This document shows positions 51,656-60,123 of a DNA stretch of 64,000 nucleotides, piece after piece. The notes below the pieces were generated by a model. It searched no databases. It was given only the letters and a program-made list of their open reading frames with translations, and had not been told where the DNA came from. Position numbers and translations under genes: made by a program. Position 1 is the first letter of the stretch. Each line of letters starts with the position of its first letter. The DNA is from Pseudomonadota bacterium (GTDB taxonomy: Bacteria > Pseudomonadota > Alphaproteobacteria > Rhizobiales > Rhizobiaceae), in contig JAEXYH010000060.1 in the NCBI GenBank assembly GCA_023451735.1, positions 1 to 64,000 of the forward strand, written 5' to 3'.

Positions 51656-53048
51656 GCGGCCTCTTCGATCTTACGGGAGGTCGTGCCTGGGACAGGTTCC
51701 GCGCAGTGCAACGGTCTTGCTCTTGCAAGAAGCTTCGCCGAACATGGACAGACGTCCTGAGCGATCGCAACCGTTAGAGAAGTCACCCGGTTACAGCGAT
51801 TGTGCATTATGCCTTAACGCATTAGTTCCATAATACATATTATGCCGCAATACATCGATAATAATCTGAGATAGTATCATTTTTAATGCGAGAGTAGCAC
51901 TAGTCTTTAAGCGAATTTTTGTCCCCTCTCAAACTCACCCTCACGACACCCTCCCCCTCGCTATCGCACCTATCCTTTCCCTAGGCTCACGATAGAACGG
52001 AACGTAACATGAATATACAAAGCTGTTTAGCTGTAGCCGCTCCCTTGCCCAAGCTTTCGCAGAGGAGAAGATATGTTCACGATAGACGAAGTGTTTCCTC
52101 TCGAAGAAGAACTGATCCAGACCTGCTAATGCAGATCGGCTGGAAGGCGCGGCAAGCTCGTAGGTGAAGATCGCCTTCAGCCGCTGGTTAGCGGTGCTTT
52201 CGTTCTGTGGCGTAGCGGCGTAAAAAAATGCCGCTTATGGCTGGGTTGAGGACAATAATGTCGATTCGATCCCCTTGGAATAGAAGCAAAAGCCAAGGCC
52301 TACGGCCCTGTCCTCGACGGCTACTATTTCGACACTCTGAAATTCTACCGGATGTATCCCTGTGGTTTGGGAGAGAGAATCGTATCCGACCGACAACGGA
52401 ATACCGGACGACATGAGTCTTACCCGCCTCAAGGATTATCGTGCCGAGAAGATTGACTGACTAACGGCCGCTGCGACCGATACGGTGTCTACGATCGCAA
52501 GGCGCTGGAAGCCTATTCCATGAGGTCAATGATCAAGCAGTTATGCCGGCTGGACCGTAGAGGAAGCCGTCGTTCTCTTGCGGAACTGGCCGAGGCCTAC
52601 ATATTTGCAACGCATTCGCTTGAGAATGACCGGCAAGTTCTTGCCATGCTGCGCCGTAGACATGACATTCTTGCAGTGAACCTAGAGCGGTCAGGCAGAA
52701 CGTTTTTACCGTGCTCAAGGAACAGCAGGTAGTGTCGACCGTTTGGAGCGCATGAGACATTTACGCTACCGCCCTATTCTAGCCACCCTTCTTGTCAGTT
52801 CGGTTGTCGTCGCATCTGTCGCGGGCCTTCAATGGTGGATGACTGATCGATCAGGTAACGTGGACGAAAAGTCGAGCATCTCGGATCCGCCTGCATAGGG
52901 CGATCGAACTTTGCAGTGCAGGATTGTTATCGACTTGCGCGATGCTCCGGTTACTTGGGTCAGTCGATAAGTCGAAGGGATCACAACCCCTTCCCCGGTG
53001 GCACGGTTATTGCTGTGTAAACACTCAACGAAGAGCTCAGGGAGTTGT
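51656..53048. other. 1.4 kb gene-poor region with decayed fragments
   Basis: It opens with a strongly AT-rich stretch (about 51820-51900). At 52073-52129 an 18-codon frame (MFTIDEVFPLEEELIQTC) follows a good AGAGGAG. Between 52250 and 52735 several frames have protein-like composition (GPVLDGYYFDTLKFYRMYP; ELAEAYIFATHSLENDRQVL) but none is long or recognisable. I see no RNA gene. Confidence 0.4.
52752..52898 (+). CDS. Possible 48-residue single-helix protein
   Basis: A short frame starting MRHLRYRPILATLLVSSVVV and continuing ASVAGLQWWMTDRSG, with a basic N-terminus, one membrane helix and an acidic tail. TTGGAG is close to the ATG. It could be a small membrane protein or the start of a truncated one; no homologue is recognised. 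Confidence 0.35.
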   Translation: MRHLRYRPILATLLVSSVVVASVAGLQWWMTDRSGNVDEKSSISDPPA

Positions 53049-53303
53049 GTGTTGGAACGAAACAAGTCGAACGTTTTCGATCCGGTCATCATATCAGGAG
53101 CTGACACAGATGATGGTATAATCATCAGGTCGGTGGAAGAGGCCGCCGAAGAACTCTTAACCGAGTGGCCGATCGATGATGGCGACAGATATTATGAGGC
53201 GGTGAAGGCATGTCTCGACTGCATCACCGGGGAAGCCGATCCAGACTTTGCCCGTACGGCATTTGTTCAAGCCGCCCAAGAAGCGGGAATTTCGATCGAG
53301 TGA
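53049..53303 (+). CDS. DUF982 domain protein (second copy)
   Basis: An 84-residue DUF982 protein: IIIRSVEEAAEELLTEWPID, then YYEAVKACLDCITGEADPDF and ARTAFVQAAQEAGI. The Trp-Pro pair, the Cys helix and the terminal AAxEA-like helix match the copy at 13752-14021. The start is a GTG at 53049 with GGGAG five bases upstream; in-frame sequence further upstream is not family-like. It stands alone in a region of gene remnants. Confidence 0.8.
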   Translation: MLERNKSNVFDPVIISGADTDDGIIIRSVEEAAEELLTEWPIDDGDRYYEAVKACLDCITGEADPDFARTAFVQAAQEAGISIE

Positions 53304-53466
53304 ATTCTTCAAGTCAATACCGCACTCAAGGTTAGAGCGGGAAAACTGTGCGGTGGTGGACCTGCGGGCACCAAAGAAAAGGCACAGCCGAACGGAGCCG
53401 TCATTCCTTCCGACATCGGCGTTGCGTTAGCAGGACGTCCCATCGGCACCTGCATCCGGATTGGTA

Positions 53467-53739
53467 CTATGTTGTTATTCTGCTCAGATTGAGCGGCGCC
53501 TTGAGTGTCGCCGATGTTACGGCTGCCGTTGTTCCCACTATTGCCCGAGGAACAATGGATCCTCTGTTCGTATCGCTGCTGTCGGAACCGTTGTTACCGC
53601 CGCTGCTGCCGCTTAAGCTCTGGGCCATTGCCGATGTCGCAAGACCTATCGAGAGCACTGTTACCGCGAGAATTCCGGCCCGTCGCCAGGTTTGGTGCTG
53701 CACGGAGATGGCTTCGCTTTCAACGTTGTCCGAAGCCAT
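53467..53739 (-). CDS. Small exported protein of unknown function
   Basis: A 90-residue frame with a basic stretch and signal peptide (RRAGILAVTVLSIGLATSAM, cleavage near AMAQS), then a Ser/Gly/Asn-rich low-complexity region (SLSGSSGGNNGSDSSDT) and a Thr/Ala-rich end. GGGGAG lies eight bases before the ATG at 53739. It is found just downstream of the SDR gene on the same strand. No family recognised. Confidence 0.5.
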   Translation of the reverse strand: MASDNVESEAISVQHQTWRRAGILAVTVLSIGLATSAMAQSLSGSSGGNNGSDSSDTNRGSIVPRAIVGTTAAVTSATLKAPLNLSRITT

Positions 53740-53759
53740 CCCCAATACTCCCCAGAACG

Positions 53760-54494
53760 TCAGACTTGTGCGAGGCCTCCATCAACAAACACTTCGCCAC
53801 CAGTCATGAAACTGCTGTCCGAGGATGCCAGGAACGCGGCCACCGCTCCCGCTTCGGAAGGGTCGCCCATGCGGCCAAGCACCGTGGTTGCTCCAATTGT
53901 CTCCATTCCCTCATTGCCTAAAACCTCCTGTGCCAACTCGGTGGTGATTGGTCCTGGCGACATCACGTTGACGCGAATGCCTGTCTGCCGCAGGTCGAGC
54001 GCCCAGCTCCGCGCAAGATTTCGGACGGCAGCCTTGGTCGCGCTGTAGATGCTGAATGCTGGCGTGCCCATCACGCCGGTGCTTGAACCGGTCAGGATGA
54101 TTGACGCTCCGTTCGTCATCAGCGGCAAAGCCTTCTGCACCGTGAATACCAGACCTTTCACGTTGAGATCGAAGATCTGGTCGTAATGCTCCGGCGTAAT
54201 CTCGCCAAGCGGAGCGAACGCACCGGTCCCGGCATTCGCGAGCAGGATGTCAAGGCTGCCCCGCTCGGCTTTTACCGTTTCGTACAGCCGGTCGAGGTCC
54301 GACAAATCGGTCACCGAGCCTTGAACGACACGCGCCGATGACCCTAGCCGCGCCGCAGCAGCATCAAGCGTCTCCTGCCTTCTTCCAAATATGTAGACGA
54401 ACGCTCCTTCATCGACAAATCGTTTGGCGGCTCCAAAACCGATGCCGCTTCCGCCGCCCGTCACCACTGCCGTCTTACCCTTTAGTCTGCTCAT
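53760..54494 (-). CDS. Short-chain dehydrogenase/reductase (SDR)
   Basis: A 244-residue classical SDR. The cofactor motif VVTGGGSGIGFGAAKRF is at residues 10-26, NAG in LLANAGTGAFAP, catalytic Ser in IILTGSSTGV, and the Tyr-Lys pair in FSIYSATKAAVRNLARS. An Arg in GRRQE after the second strand suggests NADPH. AAGGAG lies ahead of the ATG. It is divergent from an HxlR regulator gene, a common pairing for electrophile- or quinone-responsive SDRs. Confidence 0.92.
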   Translation of the reverse strand: MSRLKGKTAVVTGGGSGIGFGAAKRFVDEGAFVYIFGRRQETLDAAAARLGSSARVVQGSVTDLSDLDRLYETVKAERGSLDILLANAGTGAFAPLGEITPEHYDQIFDLNVKGLVFTVQKALPLMTNGASIILTGSSTGVMGTPAFSIYSATKAAVRNLARSWALDLRQTGIRVNVMSPGPITTELAQEVLGNEGMETIGATTVLGRMGDPSEAGAVAAFLASSDSSFMTGGEVFVDGGLAQV

Positions 54495-54543
54495 TCCATA
54501 CTCCTTCGATGAGTTTCAGCCAAGTTGGCGACCTACGCACCCA

Positions 54544-54577
54544 TTGACAAGTATGCACCTTTTGGTAAGTACCAATA
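54544..54577 (+). promoter_or_regulatory. Probable promoter/operator of the HxlR gene
   Basis: TTGACA (54544-54549) is followed 16 bases later by TAAGTA, and the GGTA-AG-TACC inverted repeat (54564-54573) overlaps the possible -10 element. The start codon follows at 54578, so the message would be almost leaderless. Such an operator would let HxlR repress itself and the divergent SDR gene. Confidence 0.4.
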
Positions 54578-55012
54578 ATGTCTTCAAATAATCCGATCGC
54601 GTCCTCACCACCAGTGACAGCCACGCCTGTCCAACAAACCTGCACGCCGACGTTGCCGGGGTTCACCTGTGGTCTCGATGCGACGTTGCGCGTCATTGCG
54701 GGAAAGTGGAAACCGCTGATCCTGTACTTCGTCGCTCAGGGCGGTCCGACCCGATACGGCGCGCTTCGGCGCGCCATAAGAGATGTCAGCGACAAGGTGC
54801 TGATCCAGCAACTCAAGGAGCTTGAGGCGGATGGTCTTGTTAAGCGGACGGATTACAAAGAGATCCCTCCGCGAGTGGACTACAGCCTCACTCCGTTGGG
54901 CCTCAGCCTCGCTGAGGCCCTTGTGCCACTCTGTTCATGGGGTACGGAGAATATGGCCGAAGTCACAAGGGTCTTTGCCCAGCGCGAGGTTTTGAACAGC
55001 GGTGGCAAATGA
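54578..55012 (+). CDS. HxlR-family transcription regulator
   Basis: A 144-residue winged-helix regulator. The HxlR core (about residues 25-115) is CGLDATLRVIAGKWKPLILY, then GPTRYGALRRAIRDVSDKVL and LKELEADGLVKRTDYKEIPP, ending YSLTPLGLSLAEALVPL. Cysteines at the start (QQTCTPTLPGFTCGL) fit redox-sensing members. Divergent from the SDR gene at 54494, which it likely controls. Confidence 0.92.
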   Translation: MSSNNPIASSPPVTATPVQQTCTPTLPGFTCGLDATLRVIAGKWKPLILYFVAQGGPTRYGALRRAIRDVSDKVLIQQLKELEADGLVKRTDYKEIPPRVDYSLTPLGLSLAEALVPLCSWGTENMAEVTRVFAQREVLNSGGK

Positions 55013-55133
55013 ATAACGCCACAAACAGTACCGCCCTAGCCTAGAGCCGCATTGCTCATTGGCGTCCAAAACTGCTCCATCGTCATTAAGACAACGCCGG
55101 AAGTCGGAGTTATGGGCCGGAGTTGGCGCTCGC

Positions 55134-56036
55134 CTAGAACAACTCGACCAGCTCTTTCAAAAATGCACGGACAGCCGGGTTTGCGCGGCGGCTTTCCGGC
55201 CAGATTGCCGTGATATTATGTCGTTCCACGGCATAGTCGGAAAGGACCGGAACCAGCTCTCCCCGCTTGACCCAGGGAGCGGCCATGAAATTCGCGGCCA
55301 TCCCGATCCCCGCGCCCGCAGCAATCGTCGCTATGACCGCCTCACTGGCGTCGACGATAATAGCGGAGGAAGGCACAAGTTCGACTTCTCGATCCTTGAT
55401 TTGAAACGGCCAACGGAACACTTGACCCGTGCTCTGGTAGCGCAGGTTGACCGTTTCATGCGTCACGAGTTCATCGGGATGCGTTAGAGTTCCGTGCATC
55501 GCCAGATAATCGGGGGATGCATAGCAGCTGAGCCGGTGCGGCGAGAGCCGACGCGATAGAAGGCGGGAATCGGCTAGGTCACCGATCCGTACAGCCAGAT
55601 CGATACCCTCCTCGATGAGATCCACCATATGGTCGCTCAACCGCAGATCGATCACCACCTTGGGATAGAGCCTCCGAAACTGCGCAAGTGCGGGCGCGAT
55701 CACGTGAAGGCCAACCGGCAGTGATGCTGCGATCCGTAATGTGCCGGCAGGCTCGGCCCGTGCCGTCTTTGCTGCTTGTTCTATATCTTCCGCTTCGCGC
55801 AGTAGCCGCAACGCGCGTTCGTGCAGATCGCGCCCTTCGACAGTAAGACTGAAAGAGCGTGTCGTCCGCGCAAAAAGCGACACCCCAAGCTGCCGCTCCA
55901 GGCGCTGGATACTCTTGCTGACCGCGGACGGCGAAATGGCCAGCGATCGCGCTGCCGCACTGTAGCTTCCCAGCGACCCGGCGCGGGCAAAGGCAATAAG
56001 CCCAGTCAATCTATCGAGTCCGATTTGTTCCGTCAT
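55134..56036 (-). CDS. LysR-family transcription regulator
   Basis: A 300-residue LysR protein with winged helix SLGSYSAAARSLAISPSAVS followed by KSIQRLERQLGVSLFARTTR, and an effector domain starting GTLRIAASLPVGLHVIAPAL. This subgroup (VDLIEEGIDLAVRIGDLADS) commonly controls divergent oxidoreductase genes. The next gene, 94 bases away and divergent, encodes a quinone oxidoreductase-like enzyme, its likely target. Confidence 0.92.
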   Translation of the reverse strand: MTEQIGLDRLTGLIAFARAGSLGSYSAAARSLAISPSAVSKSIQRLERQLGVSLFARTTRSFSLTVEGRDLHERALRLLREAEDIEQAAKTARAEPAGTLRIAASLPVGLHVIAPALAQFRRLYPKVVIDLRLSDHMVDLIEEGIDLAVRIGDLADSRLLSRRLSPHRLSCYASPDYLAMHGTLTHPDELVTHETVNLRYQSTGQVFRWPFQIKDREVELVPSSAIIVDASEAVIATIAAGAGIGMAANFMAAPWVKRGELVPVLSDYAVERHNITAIWPESRRANPAVRAFLKELVELF

Positions 56037-56130
56037 GGCATTATTAAACAGAACTCGCCCGCCATTATCAACGTGGCTAAGCAGGCCTATCTCTCCGCCA
56101 ATGAAAGTCTAATTCCAAGAGGTTGATGAG

Positions 56131-57147
56131 ATGACCGAGACGATGAAGGCTGTGCGTCTGCACGAATTCGGTGGCCCGGAGGTTTTGCGTTACGAGATTG
56201 CGCCGCGGCCGGTGGTGGCCGGCGGCAAAGTCCTCGTTCAGGTGTATGCAGCAGGCATCAACCCGCCCGACCTTTATCTGCGCGATGGCTATCGAGCGCT
56301 GCCTCCCGAATGGCGGCCTGAGCCGATTTTTCCATTAATCCCGGGCACCGATATGTCGGGTATCGTGGCTGCAGTCGGCGATGGTGTTTCCGGTTTCAAC
56401 ATAGGGGACGAGGTCTACGCAATGGTGCGGTTCCCGAGCGACCTGATGAAAGGAAGCGGCGCCTACGCAGAATATGTTTGCGTCCCGGCATCGGAACTCG
56501 CGCCAAAGCCGGCCGGCATCGATCACATTCAAGCTTCCGGCGCACCAATGTCGCTTCTCACTGCCTGGCAGTTCCTCATCGAACTCGGACATGATGCACC
56601 GAACCCGTTTCAATCATTTCGCCACGCTCCGATCCCGCTCGAAGGCAAGACGGTTCTGGTGAATGGCGCCGGAGGCGGCGTGGGACATCTGGCAGTCCAG
56701 GTCGCCAAATGGAAACGGGCGCGCGTAATCGCCGTCGCCTCCGGTAAACACGAAGCCCTTATGCGCGATCTGGGCGCAGACGAATTCATCGACTACACGA
56801 GGACAGCAGCTGAGGCGGTCATACGGGATGTCGACCTAGTGATCGATTCCGTCGGCGGCCCGAACATGGAGCGCTTCCTTGGAGTCATCAAAAAGGGCGG
56901 AGCGCTGTTTCTCGTCAACCCTCTGGGTTTCGCTGGCTATGATGACGCGCACAGTCGCGAGATCATCGTGTCATCGACACAGGTGCGCTCCAACGGTGCT
57001 CAACTGGCGGAGGCTGGCCGCCTGCTCGAAAACGGGACCATCCGCGTCGTGATCGACAGCACATATCCGCTGGCGCAGGCATCAGCTGCGCATGAGCGTA
57101 CTTACAAAGGCGGCGTCCAGGGGAAGGTGGTGCTCGTCATCAGGTGA
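56131..57147 (+). CDS. Zeta-crystallin-like NADPH quinone oxidoreductase (MDR family)
   Basis: A 338-residue medium-chain reductase without the structural zinc cysteines. It has AVRLHEFGGPEVLRYEIAPR, the GroES-like core with AAGINPPDLYLRDGY and PGTDMSGIVAAVGDGVSGF, then the nucleotide-binding motif VLVNGAGGGVGHLAVQVAKW near residue 175. Reduces quinones or enones with NADPH in the cytoplasm. Followed 57 bases later by a small monooxygenase gene, the two forming a LysR-controlled detoxification pair. Confidence 0.92.
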   Translation: MTETMKAVRLHEFGGPEVLRYEIAPRPVVAGGKVLVQVYAAGINPPDLYLRDGYRALPPEWRPEPIFPLIPGTDMSGIVAAVGDGVSGFNIGDEVYAMVRFPSDLMKGSGAYAEYVCVPASELAPKPAGIDHIQASGAPMSLLTAWQFLIELGHDAPNPFQSFRHAPIPLEGKTVLVNGAGGGVGHLAVQVAKWKRARVIAVASGKHEALMRDLGADEFIDYTRTAAEAVIRDVDLVIDSVGGPNMERFLGVIKKGGALFLVNPLGFAGYDDAHSREIIVSSTQVRSNGAQLAEAGRLLENGTIRVVIDSTYPLAQASAAHERTYKGGVQGKVVLVIR

Positions 57148-57204
57148 CCCCCGAGATTTCCCAGCTCAAGTCAGGTGATCGGCAGAACATAGAAAGAATG
57201 CATA

Positions 57205-57507
57205 ATGCTCATAGTTGCCGGATACGTTTACGTCGACCCCGCTGTCCTTGCTCGGTTTATCAGCGATCTGCAGGTTCTTGCGCTTACGGCACGACAACGT
57301 GCCGGAAACATCCGCTATGACGTTGCTGTGGAAAATCCACAGCAAGGCCGGTTGCTCGTGTCAGACTATTGGACCGATCAACTCGCGCTCACCGCTCATC
57401 TTGACGCTGACGACACAGTGGCATTCATCCGCCGATGGCGGGGCAGAATGCAGAGCAATGTCCGCAAATTCGACGCTTCGAACGAGCGGGAACTGATGGA
57501 TGACTGA
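57205..57507 (+). CDS. Antibiotic biosynthesis monooxygenase (ABM) domain protein
   Basis: A 100-residue ABM-fold protein: IVAGYVYVDPAVLARFISDL, then RQRAGNIRYDVAVENPQQGR and LLVSDYWTDQLALTAHLDAD. Such small dimers include quinol monooxygenases (YgiN) that act with quinone reductases, which agrees with the preceding gene. The ATG at 57205 has only a weak AGAAAG site, and coupling to the upstream gene is likely. Confidence 0.85.
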   Translation: MLIVAGYVYVDPAVLARFISDLQVLALTARQRAGNIRYDVAVENPQQGRLLVSDYWTDQLALTAHLDADDTVAFIRRWRGRMQSNVRKFDASNERELMDD

Positions 57508-57539
57508 CGCTTGTTGATAGTCCACCACGGCAGATCCTG

Positions 57540-58139
57540 TCAGTCGGAAATGTTGCGAGCTCTGACCCCCGCCAAAACTTCACCGGCGATTTGCATCAGT
57601 TCGTTGTGCGATGTGCCATCGCGTGCCTGAACGGAAATTCCCTGAAGCACGGTGACGAGGAAGTGGGCTAAAGACGCGGCGCGAGCCTGGTCAAGCCACG
57701 GTTCGAGTGCGAGCGCTATTGTTTCGCGCATCAAGACGCGGCGTTCTGTGAGTTCGCGAGCAAGATCAACATGGCTTTCGCCACACTCGATCATGCCGCT
57801 GGAAATCATGCACCCGGGCTCCCCTTTCGGATCCGTGACCGCATCGATGGCACGGCTGAGAAGGTTCTCGACAGCCTGGTAAAGACTGTCCGCTGGACCG
57901 AGATTGCCCAGCGCCCTTGGCAAACCGGAATACCGATCAAGTGCCTCCCGATAGAGGCCTGCTTTACTTCCGAAGGCGGCATACAGGCTTGGTGGCGCAA
58001 TTCCAATTGCAGCGGTCAGATCGTTCAGCGAGACGCCCTCGTATCCATGTCGCCAAAACAGACGCATGGCGATCTCCAGCGCCTGCTCCCTGTCGAATGT
58101 CCGCGGTCCACCCCGACGCCTCTTTATCATCCTGTCCAT
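57540..58139 (-). CDS. TetR-family transcription repressor
   Basis: A 199-residue repressor: the N-terminal helix-turn-helix is ALEIAMRLFWRHGYEGVSLN followed by DLTAAIGIAPPSLYAAFGSK, and the C-terminal part has the YxxALDRYSGLP and GCMISSGMIECGESHVDLAR segments of a ligand-binding subgroup. The ATG at 58139 is part of one operator copy (58139-58150), so the protein would block its own start. Divergent from the hydrolase gene at 58215. Confidence 0.92.
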   Translation of the reverse strand: MDRMIKRRRGGPRTFDREQALEIAMRLFWRHGYEGVSLNDLTAAIGIAPPSLYAAFGSKAGLYREALDRYSGLPRALGNLGPADSLYQAVENLLSRAIDAVTDPKGEPGCMISSGMIECGESHVDLARELTERRVLMRETIALALEPWLDQARAASLAHFLVTVLQGISVQARDGTSHNELMQIAGEVLAGVRARNISD

Positions 58140-58150
58140 AGCGATCACTA
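58139..58150. promoter_or_regulatory. TetR operator copy 1 (TAGCGATCACTA)
   Basis: This 12-base near-palindrome (TAG-C-GATC-A-CTA) overlaps the tetR start codon. Its exact reverse complement occurs 38 bases further at 58188-58199, before the hydrolase gene. Two mirrored copies in a divergent promoter strongly suggest the binding sites of the TetR protein encoded here. Confidence 0.7.
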
Positions 58151-58187
58151 AAAACAATTTGACTCAGAAACACAACCACATAATTTG

Positions 58188-58199
58188 TAGTGATCGCTA
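58188..58199. promoter_or_regulatory. TetR operator copy 2 (TAGTGATCGCTA)
   Basis: The exact reverse complement of the copy at 58139-58150, lying 16 bases before the hydrolase start and just ahead of its AAGGAG ribosome binding site. Centre-to-centre distance is 49 bases. Confidence 0.7.
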
Positions 58200-58214
58200 A
58201 ATCTGAAGGAGAAA

Positions 58215-59189
58215 ATGGTGAAACTTTCGAGAATGAGAATACGAGCACGGGAACGTTATGCGGCGCCCAAGACCGGTCGTTCGAGAAGGGGCGGCTTGAC
58301 ATCGGCTATGGGCGCGCTCTGCATCGCGCTACTGCTTCTGATCACGCCCGACATCGCATCGGCAGCAGAGAAGACCTTTTTCGTGAAAGCACCGGATGGG
58401 GTCGACATCGCAGTGCAGGAGGCAGGTGATCCCGCGGGACCGCCGATCGTGTTCGTTCATGGATTGCTCGGCAGCCATCTCAACTGGGAGAGCCAATTAA
58501 ACAGTCCCGACCTGGCCGCCTACCGGCTGATCACCTTCGACCTTCGCGGTCATGGTGTGTCCGGCAAGCCAGATGATCCGGAAGCCTATCGTGATGGAAG
58601 CCGCTGGGCCGGCGATCTGCACGCCGTACTTGAGGCCACGAAGGCAAAAGCTCCTGTTCTGGTTGGCTGGTCACTTGGCGGGGCGGTCATCACCAACTAC
58701 ATCGCCACCTATGGCGATGAAAGTATCGGGGGCATCGTCTACGTCGGCGGGGTCGTGGAACTCAAGCCCGATTTGATTACGCCCCACCCTGATATCTATG
58801 CAGGCCTCGCCTCCGACGACCTGAAGGTCCACCTCGATGCGATACGCGAGTTCCTGGCGCTGTGCTTTGCCACTCAACCGGATCAGGCAACATTCGAGCG
58901 GCTGCTGTCGAATGCAGCAATGGCGTCATGGAGTATGACCCGGACGGTACCGTCCATCACAGTGCCCGCCGCGGAAGTATTTCCGATGATCACTGCCCCC
59001 ATGTTGATGGTCTATGGGGAAAAGGATGCGCTCGTTATGACTGAGCCTAGCGTTAAGCGCGCGAAAAATCTCAATCCCGCGATCGAGGCGAAATTATATA
59101 CTGTTTCAGGGCACGCTCCGTTCGTGGAAGAAGCGGATAGGTTCAACAGCGAGTTGGCAGATTTCCGGCGAAGGGTTTCGAAGCACTGA
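58215..59189 (+). CDS. Alpha/beta hydrolase, probably exported
   Basis: A 324-residue hydrolase. A basic N-terminus and hydrophobic segment (SAMGALCIALLLLITPDIAS, cleavage near ASAAEK) point to export. The oxyanion motif FVHGLLGSHLNWESQ is near residue 75, nucleophile Ser in LVGWSLGGAVI (about 152), acid Asp in VYGEKDALVM and His in VSGHAPFVEEAD. Haloperoxidase- or epoxide-hydrolase-like class; the substrate is unknown. AAGGAG lies ahead of the ATG at 58215. Controlled by the divergent TetR gene. Confidence 0.88.
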   Translation: MVKLSRMRIRARERYAAPKTGRSRRGGLTSAMGALCIALLLLITPDIASAAEKTFFVKAPDGVDIAVQEAGDPAGPPIVFVHGLLGSHLNWESQLNSPDLAAYRLITFDLRGHGVSGKPDDPEAYRDGSRWAGDLHAVLEATKAKAPVLVGWSLGGAVITNYIATYGDESIGGIVYVGGVVELKPDLITPHPDIYAGLASDDLKVHLDAIREFLALCFATQPDQATFERLLSNAAMASWSMTRTVPSITVPAAEVFPMITAPMLMVYGEKDALVMTEPSVKRAKNLNPAIEAKLYTVSGHAPFVEEADRFNSELADFRRRVSKH

Positions 59190-59458
59190 AATTGAAGAGA
59201 ATGAGGCGGAGAGATGACCCGCCTCCTTTGCAACCTCACGTGATCGCCTACGATCTTGATGGATAGCAAACCGATGGCCTCCTTCCTATCCGGGACGACG
59301 TCGCCAGCGATCGAGGGATTCGCGACGCCCAACCGCTCGGTTAAGCGGCATCATCCAGATTATGATCGATGCTCCGTGCATCTGCCTTCACTTCTACGCG
59401 CAACGCTCAACGCGTAGCCGAGGCTGATGGCGTCCGTCGCTTTGGTGGTGAAGTGTCT

Positions 59459-59653
59459 TCAATTCGGCGCCCGCTCAGCGGGATCGGCTCCATCTGGGGC
59501 ACACTCGTCGGCGCATTGATCATCGCAGTCCTTTCAAACGGTCTCATTCCCACCGGTGTGCCGGATGTGTGGCGATAAACTATTAAGGGGCTGATTATCG
59601 GTGGCGCAGTGGCACTTGATCGGTTCCGGTTACTGAGCGGCGTCCGGACTTAA
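59459..59653 (+). pseudogene. Remnant of a sugar ABC transporter permease (RbsC type)
   Basis: The frame reads PLSGIGSIWGTLVGALIIAV, then LSNGLIPTGVPDVWR, an in-frame TAA (59576-59578), and continues TIKGLIIGGAVALDRF to a stop at 59651. This is the C-terminal end of a ribose/xylose-type permease broken by a stop codon and lacking its front part. A leftover of a lost sugar importer. Confidence 0.65.
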
Positions 59654-59941
59654 GATACGGCAACGGATTGGCGAAGAGTGACGCGTCTAGTCTCGGGAAG
59701 ATCATTCATGTCAGGTTCGACAAACCGATCTATAGAGTTGAATGCCTCGCCCTCAGTCGGGCAGAACCTCGTCGTCTGGCGAGGTATGTTGGATGAACAT
59801 CCGTTGCTAGGAAACCACATTCGAAACTGACGCATCTCACGTCTTTCTCGTGCCGATCATCACTTGCTTAACAAACAGGCGTCTGCACCCGTTCCGAGCA
59901 AGCACCCGGCGATAGCATGTTGAAATCCAGCTTTTGGGAAC
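59654..59941. other. Spacer upstream of the nas sigma-54 promoter
   Basis: No gene is supported. TGCACC-N5-CGAGCA (59884-59900) matches ten of the twelve defined bases of the NtrC enhancer consensus TGCACC-N5-GGTGCA, about 45 bases ahead of the sigma-54 site; it is only a weak candidate because the right half differs at two positions. Confidence 0.35.
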
Positions 59942-59957
59942 TGGCACATTGATTGCT
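59942..59957 (+). promoter_or_regulatory. Sigma-54 promoter of the nasTS region
   Basis: TGGCAC-ATTGA-TTGCT matches the -24/-12 consensus (TGGCAC-N5-TTGCW) exactly. It faces the 42-residue frame at 59990 and nasT. A nearly identical site (14 of 16 bases) precedes nrtA, linking both units to nitrogen control through RpoN. Confidence 0.85.
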
Positions 59958-59989
59958 TTATTCGACAAGGCGATCATATGAGGTGACGA

Positions 59990-60118
59990 GTGGCTTCTTT
60001 CGTTCCATTACTGTGTCTGGCGATTGGCTTTGCGTTTTTGTCACTCATCACTCTGCCATGGTCGCTGCTGGTTTCAGCTGGCAGATTTGCAAACTATCTT
60101 CACGGCGTTTCCGACTAA
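59990..60118 (+). CDS. Possible 42-residue membrane peptide ahead of nasT
   Basis: A GTG-started frame after a GAGGTG ribosome binding site codes for a peptide with one long membrane helix (VASFVPLLCLAIGFAFLSLI and onward) and a short polar end (NYLHGVSD). It lies between the sigma-54 promoter and nasT, ending five bases before the nasT ATG, so it is the first translatable frame of the transcript. Could be a small membrane protein or a coupling leader peptide. No homologue is known to me. Confidence 0.5.
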   Translation: MASFVPLLCLAIGFAFLSLITLPWSLLVSAGRFANYLHGVSD

Positions 60119-60123
60119 ATTAG

